From NCBI GenBank assembly GCA_947446835.1, contig CANFHS010000015.1, forward strand, positions 1-16,698: a stretch of 16,698 nt of DNA, in the 5' to 3' direction. Source of the stretch: Bacteriovoracaceae bacterium. Its GTDB lineage: Bacteria > Bdellovibrionota > UBA1018. The notes beneath the pieces are model-generated. The model searched no databases and had not been told where the DNA came from. It worked only from the letters and a program-made list of their open reading frames with translations. The translations under genes and the position numbers were made by a program. Positions 6,953-14,153 of this stretch are shown here, piece after piece (the stretch's first letter is position 1; every line of letters starts with the position of its first letter).

Positions 6953-7245
6953 GGCGTGAACCTGAGCTCGTGCAGGGTTTCGAGGGTCTCGGCGCGGAAG
7001 CCCACGCGTATGCGGTACAGGTGCGGGCGTTTCTTGCGGCGCGCGGCTTCGCCGACCTGGCTCAGGCTGTCGAGCGGGCGCTGGCTCAGGCCTTCGACGA
7101 GCTCGTCCTCGAAATCGATCTTCTTTTCGCGCTTGGGCAGGGGGGCCGACCGGGCGTGGGTATCGGCCCAAACGGCGCTGGTTTCCAGGGCTTGGAGGGT
7201 CAAGCCCAACAGGAAAAGGGTCCAGATGGCGCGGACTTGTTCCAT
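6949..7245 (-). CDS. Small secreted protein resembling gliding protein CglF, first gene of operon B
   Basis: A protein of 98 residues. Residues 1-27 are a signal peptide (MEQVRAIWTLFLLGLTLQAL, cleavage near AVWA-DTH). The mature part has the conserved-looking core KIDFEDELVEG (42-52), a Pro at 57, a basic block RRKKRPHLYRIR (69-80) and a closing FRAETLETLHEL. This resembles the small CglF-type proteins found next to glt genes in myxobacteria; the match is from memory and the function is not established. No Shine-Dalgarno precedes the ATG. Instead a -10 box ends 6 bp before it, so the transcript would begin at or within a base of the start codon. The stop overlaps the ATG of the AgmX/PglI-type gene. 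Confidence 0.7.
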   Translation of the reverse strand: MEQVRAIWTLFLLGLTLQALETSAVWADTHARSAPLPKREKKIDFEDELVEGLSQRPLDSLSQVGEAARRKKRPHLYRIRVGFRAETLETLHELRFTP

Positions 7246-7247
7246 AA

Positions 7248-7280
7248 GTTAAGTGTATTTAACAATATGGAGAAAGTCAA
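7248..7280 (-). promoter_or_regulatory. Promoter B: -35/-10 with overlapping 16-bp palindromic operator
   Basis: On the minus strand, TTGACT (7280-7275) and TACACT (7257-7252) are 17 bp apart, a near-consensus sigma70-type promoter. The -10 box lies inside the perfect-armed inverted repeat GTTAA-N6-TTAAC (7248-7263), and the same 19-bp block (7248-7266) recurs at promoter A with one difference. The predicted start point falls at 7244-7246, on the ATG at 7245. A factor bound to the palindrome would cover the -10 box, so repression is the simplest reading. A sigma- or activator-specific extended -10 element is the alternative. Confidence 0.65.
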
Positions 7281-7289
7281 ACATTTGAC
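7276..7289. repeat. Inverted repeat GTCAAA-CA-TTTGAC over the -35 of promoter B
   Basis: Two exact 6-bp arms with a 2-bp spacer overlap the -35 hexamer of promoter B. No equivalent is present at promoter A. It could be a second operator specific to operon B, or chance symmetry around TTGAC. Confidence 0.35.
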
Positions 7290-7294
7290 GAATC

Positions 7295-7314
7295 GGCTCA
7301 GGAGCTCCTGAGCC
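7295..7314 (-). terminator. Perfect 20-bp palindrome at the end of operon A, possible weak terminator
   Basis: GGCTCAGGAG followed by CTCCTGAGCC is an exact palindrome that includes the TGA stop of the 1138-residue TPR protein (7298-7300). As RNA it could form an 8-bp GC-rich stem with an AGCT loop. It is not followed by a U-tract (the minus strand continues GATTCGTC), so it is not a canonical intrinsic terminator. It may protect the 3' end or attenuate read-through into operon B. Confidence 0.35.
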
Positions 7315-10300
7315 ACTGCTCAGCCAGGTAAAGCACCTGGGCCAAGGGCTCCTGCGGCATCGCGGACGCAGGCGGCGTTATCTTGAGCTTCAGCGCGGCT
7401 TCGGGATCCAGGCGGTAGGCTTCGTCGAGCCACTCGCGGGTCCTGGCTTTGGAGCAGGCACGCAGCGAGTGGGAGAGCAGAACGCCCACGGCCTGCTTGC
7501 GTGCTTCTGGTGGAAGGTCTTTCCGCGCCTCCGCGATCTCGGCCAAGGCTTCGCCTCGCGCGCCGGCCTGCGCGAGCGAAACCGCACGCATCAGTGCCAG
7601 GCCCGAGCCCGGAATGAGTTTCCTGTCCGTGGCCTCCTGGACCAGGTAGGCCACCTTGGCCCATTGCTTGAGGCGAAGGGCGTCGGCCCAGTGGGCTTTG
7701 AGCAGCGGCAGCGGGTCCTCGCTGTCCGGCGCCAGGCGGTTCCAGTTTCCGGGTGCATCCATGCGGATCAGCGCTTCCAGATCCAGGCGCGACAGGACGC
7801 CCGGGGCCTGGGCGGGTTTCAGCGCCTTGGCCTGGGACGGGTTGTCCTGGAGAAACGGCGCGGCCACTGCCAGGAAAGCCTCGTCTTCGATGGCAAAGGT
7901 GGAAGCAATGGCAAAGGCCTGGGCCTGCATCTCCTGGCCTTTTTCTTCGAACGGGATGACGAGCTTCGAAACGGTCTGCTCGTACTCGACCCGCTCGGAA
8001 TCCGACAGGCCTTTGGGAGAAGGCAGCTTGCCCAGGCCGCGCGAGAGGTCCAGGTAGAGGCCCGCGGACTCGGCCAGGAGCTGGGCACGGACTCGCGCCC
8101 AAGGAAGCTTCATGGCCTGGGTCGCGGTCGACTCGACCTCGCGGATGGCCTCGATGCGCTGGGTGATGGCCCGGGAATTGGCGCGAAGCGGCCACTGCTT
8201 TTCCAGATCCTTCCGGTTCTGTGCCATCGACTGTGGCACCGAGACCGAGATGCGAGGCAGAAGGGCGAAGCGGGTCAAGGCGTCCAGTGACTCCCAGCCC
8301 TTGGCCAGGATCCGAAGCGCGCGCAGCCGATCCCGGAAAGAGAGCTGGCCAGAATTTTCGAGCACGACTGCCGCCCAAAGCGCCCGGTTGAGCTCAGGTC
8401 CTTCGCGCGCGCTTTCGAGCGAAGCCCGGAGCGGCTCGGTGCCCGGCTGCGGAAGCTGGAGCCGGAGCAGTGCCTGGAAGCGGTCGCACTCCACAGCCAG
8501 GCCCGGCGTGCAGATGGTCCCATTGCCCAGGATCCGCTGGAGCAGCGGCATTTGCCCCGAGATCCAGGCCAGAAGCAGGCTTTTGCGGCGCAGTCGGTCT
8601 GCCTCCGCGCCGGAGTTCGCGGGCGTCACGCGAAAGGCTGCGTCCAGGTCCTGTGCGGCCTCGGCGGCGCGGAAGCGCCCTTCGTGGAGCGTGGCTCGCG
8701 CCAGAAGCGCGGGCGCCAGGGCCGGAGTGTCTTTTGTCCTTCCGGCTGCGCCGACGCCCTCGATCAGGGCGGTGAACTTCTGCCGGGCCAGCTCAGGGCG
8801 ATCCAGGGCTACTGCGGCATGACCCGAAGCCAGAAGCACGTCAGGAATCCTTGCGCTCTGCGGATACTGATCCACGAAGTCGTCGCCCAGTTCCAGGGCC
8901 CGGGCAAAGTCATGGCTCTCCAGGAGTCGCTGGATGCTCCGGGCGCGGGCGTCGGCTGCGATCTGGAGCAGCCGTTCTCCGAAGGGGCCCTTCTTCCAGG
9001 CCGGGTTCTTCAGGAACGTGCGTCCCAGCCGGTGAACTTCTTCCCAGTCCTGCGCCACGATCCAGCTGTCCAGGATCAGGGTGGCCGAGGTCACGGCCAC
9101 GGGCGAGGCGGGGCTTTCGTCCACCCACGAACGGAGCCGCGCCAGGGCCTGGGCAACGAGGCCTTGCGCGTAGAGGCAACGATTGGACTCGAACAGGAAG
9201 TCTCCGACGGACTGCGGGTCGCGAAGTCTTTGCTCGTCGACCCAGCCAATCCACTCGGAAAGGAGCGGGGGAAGGGCCGGGTTTGAAGCAGGTGCCTGTG
9301 CCGAGCGGGCCTGGAGGGTGCCGGGAATCAGCCCCAGCTGCTTGAGCGACTCGTAGCGCGAGGCGATGGCCTTGAGAGCCGAGTTGGCCAGAGGCCCCGG
9401 CGGGCGGTGCTCGGCCACCCAGCGGTAGTGCCGGGTGGCTCCTTCGAAGTCGCGGATCGCAAAAAGTGTCTCGGCCAGGTTGTAGTGGACCCGGGGAATG
9501 CGCGCATCCTGCTCCGGCACGATGCGGGTGAAGGTGTCGTAGATTCCTGCCAGAACCTCGGCCAGCACCGACACGCCATCGGCCTCGTGGTTCTTGACCA
9601 GGATCTGCTGGAGCTGTTCGGCCGTGTCGATCAGCAGCTTCTGGGCCCGCGGAAAGCCTTCGAAGCCCGGGTGCTTGGCAGCCAGCGGGACCAGGTCCCG
9701 CGCGGTTGCCGGAAGCTGCTGGAACCTGCGGCGGTTGAGCTGGTTTTCGAAGACGGTCAGCACCACTTCGAGGCTTTCGGGCCGATCCGATTCGCGCGCC
9801 AGGACCAGCTCCTTCCACTGGTCGAGCTCCTGCTCGCGGCCGTGCGACCTGAGCAGCTTGGCAAAGCGGACCAGCATTTTTCCCAGGGCCGGCCCCTGGT
9901 CCAGCTTGCGGAAGCGCTCCAGCGCCGAGGCCACCGAGTAGCCATCCACGCGGTCCTCCAGGCCCTGCATGAAGAACAGCGTCGCGTCCTGGAGCATGTT
10001 CTCACGGAACATCGGATCGGCACGAGCCACGTGCTTTTCCACGTACTCCAGCGCCAACGGGATGTGCTTCAGGTTGTAGTGGGCCCAGGCCAGCTTGTAG
10101 AGGGCAAACGGAAGCTGCGGGTCATCGGGATGCTTTTCGACGCGCTCCAGATGCCCGATGGCGCGGGCCGGATCGTTGGCCGCGATGGCAAAGTCGGCCA
10201 GCGAAAGGCTGGCCGGGATGAGGGGCTCCGAGTCCGGGTAGGAGCGCACAATCTTCTCGAAGTCCCGCGTGGCCGAAGCCTTGTCGTCGAGCTCTTCGAA

Positions 10301-10714
10301 CGCCTTGCCGCGCAGGAACCAGGCCTTGGGGCTGTCGGGCGATTCCGGATCCTTGGCCAGGAAGTCGCTGAGCGTGCGCGTGGCCTGCTGCAAGGTCTTC
10401 CGATACTCGGCCAGCTCGCGGTCGCGGTGCGAGGTTTGTGCTCCGTGGGCGATGCGGAAGCGGTAGGAGGCAGCCTGGGTCTGAAGCTCGGCCAGCTTGA
10501 AGAGAAGCACGGGTTCCTGCCGGGTGCCCCGGTACTTCTGGATCAGGGCCGTGATCCGCGACATGGCCGCCTCCTGGGCGCCCAAGGCTGCCTGGTCCAC
10601 GCCGCGGTCCACGCGGTCCAAGGTTTCGGAAGAAGCCGGATCGGCTGTGAATGCGGGCTGGGCGTGCACCAGGATCAGCAGCAGCAACAACCCCAAGGCA
10701 AGAAAGCGGGTCAT
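7298..10714 (-). CDS. Very large secreted TPR protein (1138 aa), Glt-type scaffold, last gene of operon A
   Basis: A protein of 1138 residues. Residues 1-22 are a signal peptide with a long Leu-rich core, cleavage near AFTA-DPAS. The rest is almost entirely alpha-helical, with recognisable TPR-like repeats, for example PKAWFLRGKAFEELDDKASA with a following helix, LPFALYKLAWAHYNLKHIPL and VHYNLAETLFAIRDFEGATR in the first half. More diverged helical pairs continue to the end. Size, secretion and position beside TolQ/TolR-type genes match the giant TPR proteins of the gliding machinery (AgmK/GltI, AgmU/GltD type), which act in the periplasm or at the outer membrane; exact orthology cannot be assigned. 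ATG at 10714 is preferred over GTG at 10723 because AAGGAG lies 8 bp before the ATG and abuts the GTG. It starts 5 bp after the ExbD-type stop. Confidence 0.78.
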   Translation of the reverse strand: MTRFLALGLLLLLILVHAQPAFTADPASSETLDRVDRGVDQAALGAQEAAMSRITALIQKYRGTRQEPVLLFKLAELQTQAASYRFRIAHGAQTSHRDRELAEYRKTLQQATRTLSDFLAKDPESPDSPKAWFLRGKAFEELDDKASATRDFEKIVRSYPDSEPLIPASLSLADFAIAANDPARAIGHLERVEKHPDDPQLPFALYKLAWAHYNLKHIPLALEYVEKHVARADPMFRENMLQDATLFFMQGLEDRVDGYSVASALERFRKLDQGPALGKMLVRFAKLLRSHGREQELDQWKELVLARESDRPESLEVVLTVFENQLNRRRFQQLPATARDLVPLAAKHPGFEGFPRAQKLLIDTAEQLQQILVKNHEADGVSVLAEVLAGIYDTFTRIVPEQDARIPRVHYNLAETLFAIRDFEGATRHYRWVAEHRPPGPLANSALKAIASRYESLKQLGLIPGTLQARSAQAPASNPALPPLLSEWIGWVDEQRLRDPQSVGDFLFESNRCLYAQGLVAQALARLRSWVDESPASPVAVTSATLILDSWIVAQDWEEVHRLGRTFLKNPAWKKGPFGERLLQIAADARARSIQRLLESHDFARALELGDDFVDQYPQSARIPDVLLASGHAAVALDRPELARQKFTALIEGVGAAGRTKDTPALAPALLARATLHEGRFRAAEAAQDLDAAFRVTPANSGAEADRLRRKSLLLAWISGQMPLLQRILGNGTICTPGLAVECDRFQALLRLQLPQPGTEPLRASLESAREGPELNRALWAAVVLENSGQLSFRDRLRALRILAKGWESLDALTRFALLPRISVSVPQSMAQNRKDLEKQWPLRANSRAITQRIEAIREVESTATQAMKLPWARVRAQLLAESAGLYLDLSRGLGKLPSPKGLSDSERVEYEQTVSKLVIPFEEKGQEMQAQAFAIASTFAIEDEAFLAVAAPFLQDNPSQAKALKPAQAPGVLSRLDLEALIRMDAPGNWNRLAPDSEDPLPLLKAHWADALRLKQWAKVAYLVQEATDRKLIPGSGLALMRAVSLAQAGARGEALAEIAEARKDLPPEARKQAVGVLLSHSLRACSKARTREWLDEAYRLDPEAALKLKITPPASAMPQEPLAQVLYLAEQWLRSS

Positions 10715-10719
10715 GATCG

Positions 10720-11232
10720 TCACTCCTTCTGGATGACGGCCAGCTTGAAGTCCGTGAAGCCCTGCAAGGCGGCCGAGGCCAGGACCACCTTGAGGGTCTG
10801 GTAAGGCACGCGCTCGTCGGCAATGATCACGATGCGGGCGTCGAGCTTCACATCCGGATTGTTCTGCGAAATGAGGACCTGCCGCTTCCGCTCCCTTTCC
10901 AGCACCAGCGACAACGCCTTGGAGTTGCCCTGGGATTCCAGGTCGCCCGGGTTGAACTCGAAATGCTGGAGGGGAGCCGCGGGGGTGCCTTCCACCGCCA
11001 CCGTCGCCTCCGACACTTCGACCTTCAGGGCCTCGACCGGGGCCTCGGCGGCCTGGGCCTGCGCCAGGATCATCCCCGCGCCGGGGGTGATGTTCACGGC
11101 GCCCGTGCTGAAGCTCTTGAGCAGGAACACCAGCAGGATGGTGAAGATGTCGGCCATGGAAGTGATCTGAAGTTCCATTTCGCCGCTCAAGGGGGCCCGC
11201 TTCCTGTTTTTTTTCCGTTTCAGGAACGACAT
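10720..11232 (-). CDS. TolR/ExbD-type stator subunit, second copy
   Basis: A protein of 170 residues. A very basic cytoplasmic N-terminus (FLKRKKNRKRAP) leads into one transmembrane helix, ITSMADIFTILLVFLLKSFS (about 23-42). Asp28 occupies the place of the proton-carrying Asp of TolR/ExbD. The periplasmic part ends with the typical ExbD module ARIVIIADERVPYQTLKVVL and a last strand FKLAVIQKE. Between them is a long linker (about 45-100) with Ala- and Glu-rich segments, longer than in classical ExbD (about 140 residues in total). It is placed after another TolR-type gene (19 bp) and before the giant TPR gene, with AAAGGAGA ahead of the ATG. By analogy with AglS/AglQ it would surround or line the TolQ-type channel and turn proton flow into motion. 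Confidence 0.85.
   Translation of the reverse strand: MSFLKRKKNRKRAPLSGEMELQITSMADIFTILLVFLLKSFSTGAVNITPGAGMILAQAQAAEAPVEALKVEVSEATVAVEGTPAAPLQHFEFNPGDLESQGNSKALSLVLERERKRQVLISQNNPDVKLDARIVIIADERVPYQTLKVVLASAALQGFTDFKLAVIQKE
10723..10728 (-). promoter_or_regulatory. Ribosome binding site AAGGAG deciding the start of the TPR gene
   Basis: AAGGAG on the minus strand ends 8 bp before ATG 10714 and directly abuts GTG 10723, so the ATG is the functional start. The site overlaps the last codons of the ExbD-type gene, which suggests coupled translation. Confidence 0.7.
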
Positions 11233-11251
11233 GGTGCTGCTCTCCTTTTTC

Positions 11252-11692
11252 TCAGAACCCGCCCAGCAGCACGGCCGGCAGGGTCTTGCGGGTCACGTCC
11301 ATGGCCTGGATCACATCGCGATAAGGGACCTGGTTTTCGGCCTGGAGGGTGGCCGACTGGAGCGCGCTCCAGCGGCCTTGGGTGGCCTTGAGGCGGGCGC
11401 CCAGGGACTCCAGGTCGGTGGATTGACCCAAGGCAGGGATCTCTTCCTTCCGGCTTTCCCTTCCGCTCAGCTCCAGCAGCACCGAGTGGTCCTTGCGCAG
11501 GGTCAGGACAAGCTGGACGGGCGGGGGCTCGGCCTGGGACTTGGCTTCGGCTCCCGCCGCGGCCATGCCGGCGTCCAGGACGCCGATGGACAGGAACGAG
11601 GCCGTGGCCAGCATGAACGCGATCAGCACGGTGAAGCAGTCGATGATCGACGCCAGGTTCAGCTCGAAGTCCTGGGATTCGCCCGCACGCAT
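11252..11692 (-). CDS. TolR/ExbD-type stator subunit, first copy
   Basis: A protein of 146 residues. A short acidic N-terminus precedes one transmembrane helix, about residues 13-36 (LASIIDCFTVLIAFMLATAS). Asp18 is in the position of the essential proton-relay Asp of TolR/ExbD. The periplasmic part has QLVLTLRKDHSVLLEL strands and a divergent ExbD end, QVPYRDVIQAMDVTRKTL. It ends in LLGGF without the usual last strand, so the periplasmic domain is shortened or altered compared with the second copy. AAAGGAG precedes the ATG, and the gene starts 3 bp after the TolQ-type stop. One TolQ-type plus two unlike TolR-type genes is the arrangement of M. xanthus aglRQS, where both TolR-like proteins are needed for gliding. 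Confidence 0.82.
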   Translation of the reverse strand: MRAGESQDFELNLASIIDCFTVLIAFMLATASFLSIGVLDAGMAAAGAEAKSQAEPPPVQLVLTLRKDHSVLLELSGRESRKEEIPALGQSTDLESLGARLKATQGRWSALQSATLQAENQVPYRDVIQAMDVTRKTLPAVLLGGF

Positions 11693-11695
11693 GGT

Positions 11696-12322
11696 TCAGG
11701 CGCTCCTTTCCGAGGAATAGGCACGTTGCTTGAGGAGGTCCAGCGTGCGGATGGCCGAGTGGTCCACGTCGGCGATCAGGCGGTTGGTGCGGTTGATGAG
11801 AAAGCTGAAGGCCACCATGCAGGGGATGGCCACCGCCAGGCCCATCATCGTGGCGTTCATGGCCGTGGAGATGCCGGCGGCGAGAAGGGCCGACTTCTGC
11901 TGGGCATCGGCATGACCCACGGCTTCGAATGAATGGATCAGGCCTGCGATGGTTCCGAACAGGCCCAGCAGCGTGGCCACGTTGGCGATGGTGGCCAGAA
12001 AGGTGGTGCGCTTCTGGATGGTCTGGGTGGCCTCGCCCACCGCAAGCTCCAGACCCGCTTCAATGAGAGGCTCGGGCTGATGCGCGCGAAGGAGCGCACG
12101 CTTGGCCACCTGGGCCTGGGGCTTGGCGGGAAAACGGTCACACAGGGCCACGGCTTCGGCCAGCTTCCCGCCCAGCACCAGTTCGCCCAGCTTGTCGAAA
12201 AAAGCCTCGGGGTTCTGGAGCGGATAGACCCGGAACAGCGCCCGGGCGCGCTCGGCGATGATGGCCAGGGCCAGGCTGCCGGCCACGAGGATGGGAGCGA
12301 TGTGCATCAGGTTCTCGAACAT
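11696..12322 (-). CDS. TolQ/ExbB/MotA-type proton channel (AglR-like)
   Basis: A protein of 208 residues with three transmembrane segments: about 6-26, 107-130 and 152-178. The two C-terminal helices carry the family signature: LLGLFGTIAGLIHSFEA (118-134), then a polar loop and AAGISTAMNATMMGLAVAIP (148-167), with the conserved Thr158 in the pore-facing helix. The cytoplasmic loop (about 27-105) is of typical length. ATG at 12322 has GGAGGA a few bases upstream, and the frame upstream of it overlaps the VWA gene in a shadow reading only. It is followed at once by two TolR-type genes, so together they would form one proton-driven motor. No tolA, tolB, pal, tonB or receptor gene is nearby, which argues against Tol-Pal or iron uptake and for an Agl-type motor. 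Confidence 0.88.
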   Translation of the reverse strand: MFENLMHIAPILVAGSLALAIIAERARALFRVYPLQNPEAFFDKLGELVLGGKLAEAVALCDRFPAKPQAQVAKRALLRAHQPEPLIEAGLELAVGEATQTIQKRTTFLATIANVATLLGLFGTIAGLIHSFEAVGHADAQQKSALLAAGISTAMNATMMGLAVAIPCMVAFSFLINRTNRLIADVDHSAIRTLDLLKQRAYSSERSA

Positions 12323-12350
12323 GGGGTCCTCCGGTTCCAGGGTTGTAGGT

Positions 12351-14132
12351 TCAGCCCGCGGTCTTGGGCTGGTAGTTGATGAGCACCCGGTCGGTCGAGG
12401 CAAAGGCCAGGACCAGATCCAGGTCGGTCACAGTCAGGGTCCTTCCGTTGATCGTGTATTGAGCCGGGCTGACCAGGGTCCGGGTGCCATCCGCATGCAG
12501 GACGGCTACGATCATGTCTTCTGATCCGGTGGGTTCGCGGCTCAGGGTGAAGCTGCTCTTCTTTTCCACGATGGCCCGCCCCACGGCTTCCAGCACGGGG
12601 CCGTAGTCGCTGGAGCCGATGTCCATCTTCACGGCAGGCTTGCCGGTGGGAGCCGCGACCAGGTCGGCCAGTTCCAGGTAGCGGTCTCCGCGGTCCACGG
12701 CCTGGATCTTCTGCACGGCCGCGGCAGCGTCTTCGGTGTCGCGCGAGGCCTGCATGGCCTGGATCGAAGCCAGCGTCAGGGGTGTGATGACCGAGACAAA
12801 GTAGGAGGTGGGGTCGCCCTGCGGGCCATCCAGGGTCGAGAAGAACGCATCCATCTCGGCCTTGATGCTGCTGACCGGGCGCAGCTTGTCCTGGCGCGGG
12901 CAGATGCTGGCCACGCGCGTGGTGCCGTCGATGAATTTGAGCGAGCACTCCACCGGTGCCCCGCTGCCGTCCAGAGTGAAGGGTTGGTAGGCGCAGCCGC
13001 TCGAGCAGCAGGTGGGGCTGGCGTTGCCGCCGTTCAGGGCCTGGGTTCCAGCCAGGTCGCAGCGGTAATCGGTGTTGGGCTTGTAGGTGCCCAGTTCCGC
13101 CGCGGTGACGGGCTCAAGCAGGGTCTGGTCGTCCTCGTCCGAAACGAAGATGATTCCTCGGGTGGATCCAGGCCGGAAAAAAGGAGTCGACGTGGACTCG
13201 TTCTGCTTGAGCAGCGTCAGGACCGATTCAAGACCCCGTTCCGAACCATGGCCGGCCGATCCGGTGGTGATGTTGACCCGGAAGTCGGCCACCAGCTGGT
13301 CAATCCACGCCTGGTTGCCGGGTGTGCCCGAAGGCGGCATGGTGCGCAGGATGGCCTTGCCGGAACGGACGGTGTCGTTCTGCACGGTGTTCACGCACTG
13401 GGAAATGGCGGTTTCTCCGGCGCCGGTGTCGGGACTCAGGCAATGCGACGGGCCCGTGTTGGGGCCGAAATCCCGGGTGGAACACTTGGGGCGTCCGGCA
13501 AAGAAGTGGCGCGTGGGAAAGTCCTCGGTGCAAAGGGCCGCGATGGGGCCGTCGTGAAGTCCTGGAAGGAGGCGCGCAAAGGTGATGGTCGGGTCCGAGG
13601 CGCCGTAGGCGAACCAGGCGGGCACGAGGTCGTGGTAGTGCACGCCGCCCGCGAATTTCCCGTAGGTGGGGCTCGTCGCGCCCAGATCCAGGAGGCCGGG
13701 GGCCCAGCCGGGGTTCGCCCACTGGGCGGCGTGGCCTTGGACCCAGGCCGAGCTGTAGGTGCCGGCCACCGCCATGCGATCCAGGTACCCGGTGTACGGA
13801 GTGCCCAGCAGGTCCAGGCCGCTGTGGTAGGCCGGATCGGCCAGGTAGGTGTCGGTCGTGATCACGGCGACCTGGATGTCCCAGTTGGGCTTCATGTACT
13901 TCTGGGCAAAGGCGGCAAAGCCCTTGCGGAGGTTGTCCTGCGACACGTCCATGGAGGCCGAGTTGTCGACCACCCAGAGCAGGTCGACCTGGGTGTTCAC
14001 TTCGAGCTGCGAACTGAATACCTGCTCCTGCTGGGCGTAACGGAAAGCTTCCTTCAGCTGGCCGGTGCAGCCCACCAGGAAGAGCCCTGCCAAGCTGATC
14101 ACGCAACGGATCGGATTCGGGGTGGCACGCAT
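12351..14132 (-). CDS. Cys-rich VWA-domain lipoprotein, candidate CglB-like surface adhesin
   Basis: A protein of 593 residues. A lipoprotein signal ends in LVGC (C22), with Thr at +2, so outer-membrane sorting is likely. The VWA domain starts at VDLLWVVDNSASM: Asp56, Ser58 and Ser60 are the D-x-S-x-S metal-ion (MIDAS) motif. DIQVAVITTDTY (85-96), TGSAGHGSERGL (290-301) and IIFVSDEDD (327-335) give the further VWA strands and metal-side residues. The mature protein has ten Cys after C22 (201, 217, 231, 246, 358, 375, 376, 380, 396, 411), so five disulfides are possible. Residues about 525-593 form a separate strand-rich C-terminal module. CglB, the M. xanthus gliding adhesin, is also a Cys-rich VWA lipoprotein but is shorter. 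CGGAGGAA precedes the ATG. It lies between the anchored Cys-rich gene (21 bp gap) and the TolQ-type gene (28 bp gap). Confidence 0.82.
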   Translation of the reverse strand: MRATPNPIRCVISLAGLFLVGCTGQLKEAFRYAQQEQVFSSQLEVNTQVDLLWVVDNSASMDVSQDNLRKGFAAFAQKYMKPNWDIQVAVITTDTYLADPAYHSGLDLLGTPYTGYLDRMAVAGTYSSAWVQGHAAQWANPGWAPGLLDLGATSPTYGKFAGGVHYHDLVPAWFAYGASDPTITFARLLPGLHDGPIAALCTEDFPTRHFFAGRPKCSTRDFGPNTGPSHCLSPDTGAGETAISQCVNTVQNDTVRSGKAILRTMPPSGTPGNQAWIDQLVADFRVNITTGSAGHGSERGLESVLTLLKQNESTSTPFFRPGSTRGIIFVSDEDDQTLLEPVTAAELGTYKPNTDYRCDLAGTQALNGGNASPTCCSSGCAYQPFTLDGSGAPVECSLKFIDGTTRVASICPRQDKLRPVSSIKAEMDAFFSTLDGPQGDPTSYFVSVITPLTLASIQAMQASRDTEDAAAAVQKIQAVDRGDRYLELADLVAAPTGKPAVKMDIGSSDYGPVLEAVGRAIVEKKSSFTLSREPTGSEDMIVAVLHADGTRTLVSPAQYTINGRTLTVTDLDLVLAFASTDRVLINYQPKTAG

Positions 14133-14153
14133 GGGGCAGGTTCCTCCGGGTTT

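Noticed and set aside
5702..7171. A 489-residue form of the AgmX/PglI protein
   Set aside because: The first 73 residues are a low-complexity Arg/Pro shadow of the 98-residue gene. ATG 6952 overlaps the previous stop in the usual ATGA arrangement.
5957..7252. Long plus-strand frame opposite the AgmX/PglI gene
   Set aside because: It is antisense to a well-supported gene, with no start signal or recognisable domain.
11252..12322. TolQ/TolR genes as a Tol-Pal or TonB-ExbB-ExbD system
   Set aside because: No tolA, tolB, pal, tonB or TonB-dependent receptor is present. The neighbours (AgmX/PglI linker, TPR proteins, VWA lipoprotein, two TolR copies) fit the Agl type instead.
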